NCBI RefSeq assembly: GCF_019578655.1
Contig: NC_063258.1
Coordinates: forward strand, 12,590,802-12,654,801
Source of the DNA: Ricinus communis
Lineage: Eukaryota; Streptophyta; Magnoliopsida; Malpighiales; Euphorbiaceae
Direction of reading: 5' to 3'
DNA: 64,000 nucleotides
Below, one piece after another: positions 58,762 to 64,000 of this stretch; within the stretch, counting starts at the first letter, position 1; the number at the start of each line of letters is the position of its first letter. Position numbers and translations under genes: made by a program. Below the pieces are notes generated by a model. That model made no database searches. It worked only from the letters and a program-made list of their open reading frames with translations, and was not told the origin of the DNA.

Positions 58762-60162
58762 TGATGTGCGTAAAATACACACATCTAAATGGATTTTTTT
58801 AAGATTGATTTTATGGACATTTGGATGTGAATTGGTCTCAACACTCACCTTATACATATGTTTGTGTGCATTAGGTCCAAAAAAGGTCAAAGGATGAAAA
58901 AGGAAAGAATTGGAGCATAATTGGACGTCAAAGCTGCCGAAACGAGCTAAGTACGAGCATGAGGAAGCTGAACATGGCTGTGTTGATCTCAACACTGGCC
59001 GTGTTCTCAACACGGTCACAAGCATGGGCCGTGTTACTAACACGGGGACAAACACGGTCGTGTTGAACATCAAAGAAGAAGTAGTTTTTAGGGAGCACGG
59101 CCACAGAGAGTAACACGGCCAGGAACACATCCCGTGTTGAGAACACGGCCAGGAACACGGCCGTGTTGGAGGCGACAGGGGGTATTAATTAAAAGAACGA
59201 AAAGAAGAGAAAAAAGAGGAGGCTAGGGTTATAACGTCCAAAACCCTAATTTTTCTTTCTCTAAGGGTTTTCTGAGCTGAGACCAAGGCAAAAGGAGACT
59301 TGGATCAAGGTTTCAATCGGATTTCCTTGAAGGATCGAAGATTGGGCAAGGTTCGTTGATTGATTTTCAAATCGAGCAAGAGGAACAAGAATCGATTCAA
59401 TTGGAGCAAAAGGATTTGGGGCTGTTTACTCTCATCCAAGGGTGTAATCGGGTTTTTTTCTACCTTTGCTTATTGTTGTAATTGAATTCTTGTATATTTT
59501 GAGAATGAACATGATTAGCTAGATTGATTTAATCCATTGGGATTTCTTTACTATGTTGACTTGATATTATATTGTTGGATTGTTCGAGTTGGTTTTGTAT
59601 TCTTCTTGTTTTCGATTATTAATAAGATTATGCATTATTCATGGGGCGTTGTGAATTGTGATGTTTAGATTGCTTTATAAGATTGAAATCCGTTTGGCAA
59701 TTGGAATTTTGAATAACAGTATCGCTTAGAGATAAGGATAATTAACTAGCCGGATTAAGAATTAACAAAGCTTAATAGAGGCGGATTAAAGCTTAATGCT
59801 AATTTAAGAATCAATCGTTAGGAAGAGATTCCAACTTTAGGTTATTAGGTTTAAGAATTCAGTTATCTCGAGAGAAACCCGGGTAGCATAATTAGACTCA
59901 CTGATCCTTTATCTTTTGTTCGGTTGCCAACTAGTTTAGATTCCCTTTGGGTTTTTCTTCTTGTCTTGATTATTTCGTTTATCAATCACGCTTGCATCTC
60001 CCTTAGGACTTAGCTCGTAGTTAATAGTTAGTTTAGAATTTATTCATCATCCATTTTAGGTTAATATAACAAAGAACAAAGGAGTAACTCGGGCTTTCGC
60101 TTTCCGAGAATACGACCTTGATACTCGCCATTAGTGCTAGACTGCATCGATAGGTACACTGC
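58762..60162 (+). repeat. Ath-3 3' LTR, truncated at its end
   Basis: TGATGTGCGT start. Almost identical to 52569-53980, with small deletions near 59690-59725 and 59876, and it ends at ..GGTACACTGC, about 35 bases early, six bases from the inverted Ath-4 LTR. Confidence 0.88.
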
Positions 60163-60168
60163 AAAACT

Positions 60169-61673
60169 TGATGGGTGCTACTCGTGTTAGCTACAATCTA
60201 AGGCGGTGTACCTATCGATGCGCCTAGCACTAATGGCGAGTATCAAGGTCGATTCCTCGGAAACCGAAAGCCCAGAGTTACTTTGTTCTTGCTATATTAA
60301 CCTAAAATGGATGATGAATAAATTCTAAACTAACTATTAACTACGAGCTAAGTTCTAAGGGAGATGCAGTGATTGATAAGTGAAATAATCAAGACAAGAA
60401 GACAAACCCAAAGGGAATCTAAACTAGCTGGCATCCCAACAAAAGATAAAGAATCAGTGAGTCTAATTATGCTACCCGTGGATTTAATTTAACCGAATTC
60501 GCTTCTCCCTCGAGATAACCGAATTCCTAAACCTAATAACCTAAAGTTGGAATCTCTTCCTAACGATTGATTCTTAAATTAGCATTAAGCTTTAATCCGC
60601 CTCTATTAAGCTTTGTTAATTCTTAACCGGCTAGTTAATTATCCTTATCTCTAAGCGATTATTAACCAGCTCTTGTTATTCAAAGTTCCAATTGCCAAAC
60701 GGATTTCAATCCCATAAAGCAATCTAAACATCACAATTCACAACGCCCCATGAATAATGCATAATCTTATTAATACCGAAAACAAGAAGAATACAAAACC
60801 AACTCAAACAATCCAACAATATAATATCAAGCCAACATAGTAAAGAAATCCCAATGGATTAAATCACCTAGCTAAACATGTTCATATTTAAAACAATCTA
60901 GGAAATCAATTACAATGAAAGAATAATGAAAATAAAACATGTACACCCTTTTCTCTCGAATTGGATGAACAGCTCCAAATCTGGATCTACACTTTGATTA
61001 ATCTCCCAAACTGCCTCTTGAATTGCTCCACTACTGTTTTGCACTCGGAATCTTACGATTCCGGGATTCTTACTCACTGCAACTCTCTCTCGCACTCAGT
61101 ATTGTGCAGAAACTGAACCAGCCACTAGGGCTCAATGTCACTCTTTCTCCTCCCCCTTCTTTTTCTTAAGAAAAACTCATTTTTTCTTATATATTTAACT
61201 CAGCACGGCCGGAGTCTATGCCGTGCTGAAACTGTGGATCTCACCAAGTAGGGTTTCACCACGGCAGTGTTTCTCCCCGTTTTGGCTACCACGGGCCGTG
61301 TTGCTCCCCGTGTTATCCACCAGGGGCCGTACTGAAGGCCGTGGTGGCTACGGAAACCGTGCCCAAACTATTGATTTAAAGACCAAGTTTTGATGGTTGG
61401 TCACGGCCAGAGTCTAGGCCGTGATGGTCAGCACGGCCTTGACTCAGGCCGTGCTCAATGTGTGCAACGCGGGCTCTTGTCCGATCTTGATGAATTCTCG
61501 TCCGTTTCCGCACGTATTGATCTATAATTGCTTAAACACCGATGATGGTCCTATAAATGTTCCTGAAATGCAAAACAACATAAAACATGGGTGATCTGGG
61601 AATAAAAGCATAATAATTGCTAAGAACATACGCAAAAATATGCAAGCAAATATGTGTAAAACTATGCTCATCA
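60169..61673 (-). repeat. Ath-4 3' LTR (1505 bp)
   Basis: On the minus strand it begins TGATGAGCATAG at 61673 and ends ..GCACCCATCA at 60169. Its 5' half and CAGCACGG cluster (about 61200-61475) resemble the solo LTR at 10761, not Ath-3, while its 3' half is shared by all. The bases after its end (AGTTTT, minus strand) equal the first bases after the Ath-3 5' LTR. Confidence 0.85.
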
Positions 61674-63483
61674 AATTACCCCACACTTAATCTATTGCTT
61701 GTCCTCAAGCAATTAACAACTCAACCCACAAAACTACAGTTAGCAATTCATTTCAGTTTATGCCCCTAGTCCACAACAGAGAGTATTTAACACATCTCAA
61801 AGGATACTCAATCATAAATCAAATTACAAATCATTAACAAAGAATGGAAATAATATTAATGCATGAGTAACTTAAATGACAACTCAACACCAACATCATG
61901 AACCAATGCCTCACAGGGATCACTCAAGTCGCTCAAAGTGTATATTAGGTAAATAACAAATCCCTCAAAGCAAATGCACAAGACCCGCTCACCATAAGCT
62001 TGCTCATAAATCATATCTTCGCTACTGTGAATAAGTAAATACCAAAATCAAAGGGTCTTTACCAAGGTTGAAATGGGGCTAAGGTAAAGGTACGAAGATT
62101 TGGATAGAAGTGTGAAAGTGCCGGAATTGTATGATAAACAATAGTATATGCTCAAAGGATTAAATGCCTAAGATCACAAAAAGAATCATTCACTAAAATC
62201 CCTACTTCATAGAATAACGCTCGCAAATGCTCTAAATCCAATAAAAAGATAAATAATTAAAGAGATTTGTTTATTATATTTTTTTTCTTCTTCTTCTTCT
62301 TTTTTTCTCTTTTTTCTTTTTTTTTTTTTTTTTTTAAAGAAATGAACTAGCAGCTTATTAGCGACCGCCGCATACAACTCGAATAAACATAAAGAATAAC
62401 AAATACAAATTGGATCAAGGGGAGCATTTAAAATATCAAAAAGATTTAGTGAATTTACCAAAATAGCAACTAGCATTTTAATCCCACATAAAGTCGAACA
62501 TATCACAGAAAGAAATTCCAGCATAAGGGTAAAGGAAAGATAAATGTAAAGAATGGTATAATTGAAGTGTATAGGTGTAGATTATGAAGAAAAGGTTAAG
62601 GCTCAAAAATTGGCTAACTAATGGAAACATAAGGTGGTAGGCTTTTGGTCAAATGTGGGGAATCCTAAATCGCCCAAATCATCTCATGGTATTCACAATA
62701 TTCATGTAACTTCAACACGCATTACAAAGCAAGTTCTAGAAGCAAAGTTAAGTACAATGCACACTCAAACAAGAAATATAAAGAGCATAAGCATAATGAA
62801 TGCTCAACTGGCTCAAAATCTCACTTTCGGTGTGGTATTAGGTGCTTGGTTCGCAACATCATTAATTGAATCATTATTTAAGAAACACATGCATATGATA
62901 TTATCAACGTTCTAAGTTAAAATTCGATAATTCGAAAAACAATTAAATAACACCGGTTTAACCCTAGTAGGTTGATGTGTAAAACACCATAAATTGTTTT
63001 CCAAGGACAATGAACAACAAAGAAAAGTAACTACAATTCTATAAATCAAGTCATCAATCAGCTCAAAATTAGCATACTCAAGTGCATAAAAACACAATGT
63101 CCTAACATCTCCTAAAAATACACAACACCTAGCCATAGCAATTAAAAATCCATATGAGAGATTAGGGTTTACCCATAAGCACCCCACACTTGAAGAACAC
63201 AACGTCCTCGGTGTAAAATGTTATGGATACCCCGCATGGAATGCTCAACTAAGAGAACAAAGGCAATACAATCCAAGTGCATGACATGTATGAAAAATAA
63301 AGTAAATAAATGCGGAAAATAAAAAGATCTAGGGGATCGCCTGATCATCCATCGAGGCCGATGTTGTGGAAATTCGGTGCCTCCTGGTAGAATCCTGAAA
63401 ATAATAAAATAAAGAAATAAAATCAAAACTGAAAATATGAAAACTAAAACTAATAAAATGTTTCAAAACAAAAGGTTAAAATA
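61674..63483 (-). other. Ath-4 3' noncoding region with two GTGTGGGGT motifs
   Basis: The terminal tract (ACCCCACAC on +) is at 61678-61686 and the second copy at 63181-63189, next to a weak ACAC..GTGT inverted repeat at about 63197-63216. The blocks GATGATTTGGGC and GGACCAAAAGCCT-type words (about 62640-62690) match Ath-1 and Ath-2. A CTT/T low-complexity run lies at about 62279-62336. No gene is supported. Confidence 0.68.
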
Positions 63484-64000
63484 TTAAAGATTAAAGATAA
63501 AGTTTGGGGTGCCTCCCAAAAGCGCTTCTTTTTTTATGTGATGAGTCTTCTTAGCTGGACTCATGGTGAAAGGCAAATGGGCGTGATCGACGACCATCCA
63601 TCCTTCTTCCAAGCAAATGTCTTCAAGTATCCGCTTAGAGGGATAATCGTCAATTTCCTCTTCCCGACTATCAAACAAGCTGCCAATATGATGGGCAAGA
63701 CTCGCTCCTCGTATAATTGGATGTAGTCATGATGCTCTAGGGGCTCTTCCAATTTGAAAGCTGGAGTTTCAACAATTGGAAGGATCGATGGTTGGGCAAT
63801 CTCTTCAGGAGTGTCGATGGTTTTCTTCAGTCCCTGGCTTGGTTCACTTGCTAGGAGAAACTCGAGCTCCTTCAAGACTTCTTCATTGGACAACTCGTGC
63901 TCATCTTCCATCATCGAGGGGACTTGTGGAAAATCTACCAACAATTCGTCTAACTGCAACTCAGCATCATCAACTGTACATTCCAGTTGGTAGTCTTTCA
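63484..64000 (-). pseudogene. Ath-4 reduced gag-pol ORF, C-terminal part, frameshifted
   Basis: The same reduced ORF as Ath-3 54980-55470. The frame 63561-63959 gives LLVDFPQVPSMMEDEHELSN and LEFLLASEPSQGLKK, and a second frame (63484-63678) gives EEEIDDYPSKRILEDICLEE and TMSPAKKTHHIKK, so one indel near 63670 separates them. Over about 86 aligned residues I count five differences from Ath-3, so two separate insertions keep the same PR/RT/INT-free reading frame. The 5' part lies outside the window. Confidence 0.8.

Larger units (their letters stand above)
52569..60162 (+). mobile_element. Ath-3: pol-less, non-autonomous Athila derivative
   Basis: Two very similar LTRs (52569-54044 and 58762-60162) frame a 4.7 kb body: tRNA-Asp primer site, gag from its middle onward, a reduced polyprotein with no PR, RT, RNase H or INT domains, a CACGG cluster, an env-position ORF, a long 3' noncoding region and a purine tract. 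The 3' LTR lacks its last about 35 bases at the inverted joint with Ath-4. The left flank is CTGCC; no matching right flank can be found because of that loss. LTR similarity suggests a recent insertion using enzymes from other copies. Confidence 0.85.
60169..64000 (-). mobile_element. Ath-4: second pol-less Athila element, runs off the window
   Basis: Minus-strand 3' LTR, purine tract, 3' noncoding region and the end of the same reduced ORF as Ath-3. The env-position ORF appears to be absent: only about 1.8 kb of noncoding sequence separates the reduced ORF from the 3' LTR. The 5' part lies beyond 64000. Confidence 0.8.

Noticed and set aside
58711..59130. A 139-codon minus-strand ORF in the Ath-3 3' LTR, also present in the 5' LTR.
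   Set aside because: It is antisense to the LTR and crosses the CACGG cluster, with Cys/Leu-rich low-complexity composition; its duplication follows from LTR identity.
62279..62336. The CTT/T-rich run as a terminator or splice signal.
   Set aside because: It is simple low-complexity sequence in a noncoding region, with no conserved counterpart at that place in the other copies.
1..64000. CRISPR arrays, bacterial operons, riboswitches and phage attachment sites.
   Set aside because: There are no spaced short repeats or bacterial gene organisation; all large repeats are LTR retrotransposon parts of a plant genome.

Overview
This window is plant nuclear DNA made almost entirely of nested LTR retrotransposons. 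It is AT-rich heterochromatin-type sequence, probably from a eudicot; the species cannot be told from the sequence. I found no host gene, tRNA, rRNA or CRISPR array that I can support. Two Ty3/gypsy lineages dominate. One is Athila-type: LTRs of about 1.5 kb, a tRNA-Asp primer site, an Athila-like gag and pol, and an extra ORF downstream of pol in the env position. The other is a Tekay/Del-like chromovirus: 2.3 kb LTRs, an initiator tRNA-Met primer site, and gag-PR-RT-RH-INT-chromodomain. Labels Ath-0 to Ath-4 and Tek-A to Tek-C are mine.

Layout. At 1-965 lies unrecognised flank with one minus-strand ORF. At 966-6263 is Ath-0 (+), old and decayed, with LTR, primer site, gag and pol, cut inside RNase H. 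A truncated + LTR follows (6264-7721), tail to tail with the 3' LTR of Ath-2 (-). Ath-2 runs from 7722 to about 52425 but is split by a solo LTR (10761-12229) and by all of Ath-1. Ath-1 (+, 15681-50228, target duplication CCTAC) carries three chromoviruses: Tek-A (+, 15820-25267) in its 5' LTR, Tek-B (+, 31529-39765) in its env-position ORF, and Tek-C (-, 41735-48780) in its 3' LTR. At 52426-52568 is an orphan RT fragment of another chromovirus. At 52569-60162 is Ath-3 (+), a pol-less Athila derivative. At 60169-64000 is Ath-4 (-), a second copy of the pol-less type, running off the window.

Insertion order read from the nesting: Ath-0, then the 6264 LTR, then Ath-2, then Ath-1 and the solo LTR, then the three Tek elements. 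Target duplications support Tek-A (AGTAA), Tek-C (ACACA) and Ath-1 (CCTAC) exactly, and Tek-B and the solo LTR with one change each. Internal deletions at short repeats shaped Ath-1 (LTR joined to PR), Tek-B (PR and RT lost, 1200 bp) and the Tek-C LTRs (1202 bp lost from both).

The most interesting signals are in the Athila elements. The env-position protein begins with a basic, NLS-like stretch rather than a signal peptide and ends in a coiled coil. It is preceded by a cluster of CACGG palindromes that also occurs in the LTR and changes in step with it, by a likely 5'UTR intron, and by a copy of a GTGTGGGGT motif that recurs up to three times per element. Many frameshifts in the Tek copies fall at CAG/CTG sites and look like sequencing error at methylated cytosines rather than real decay.
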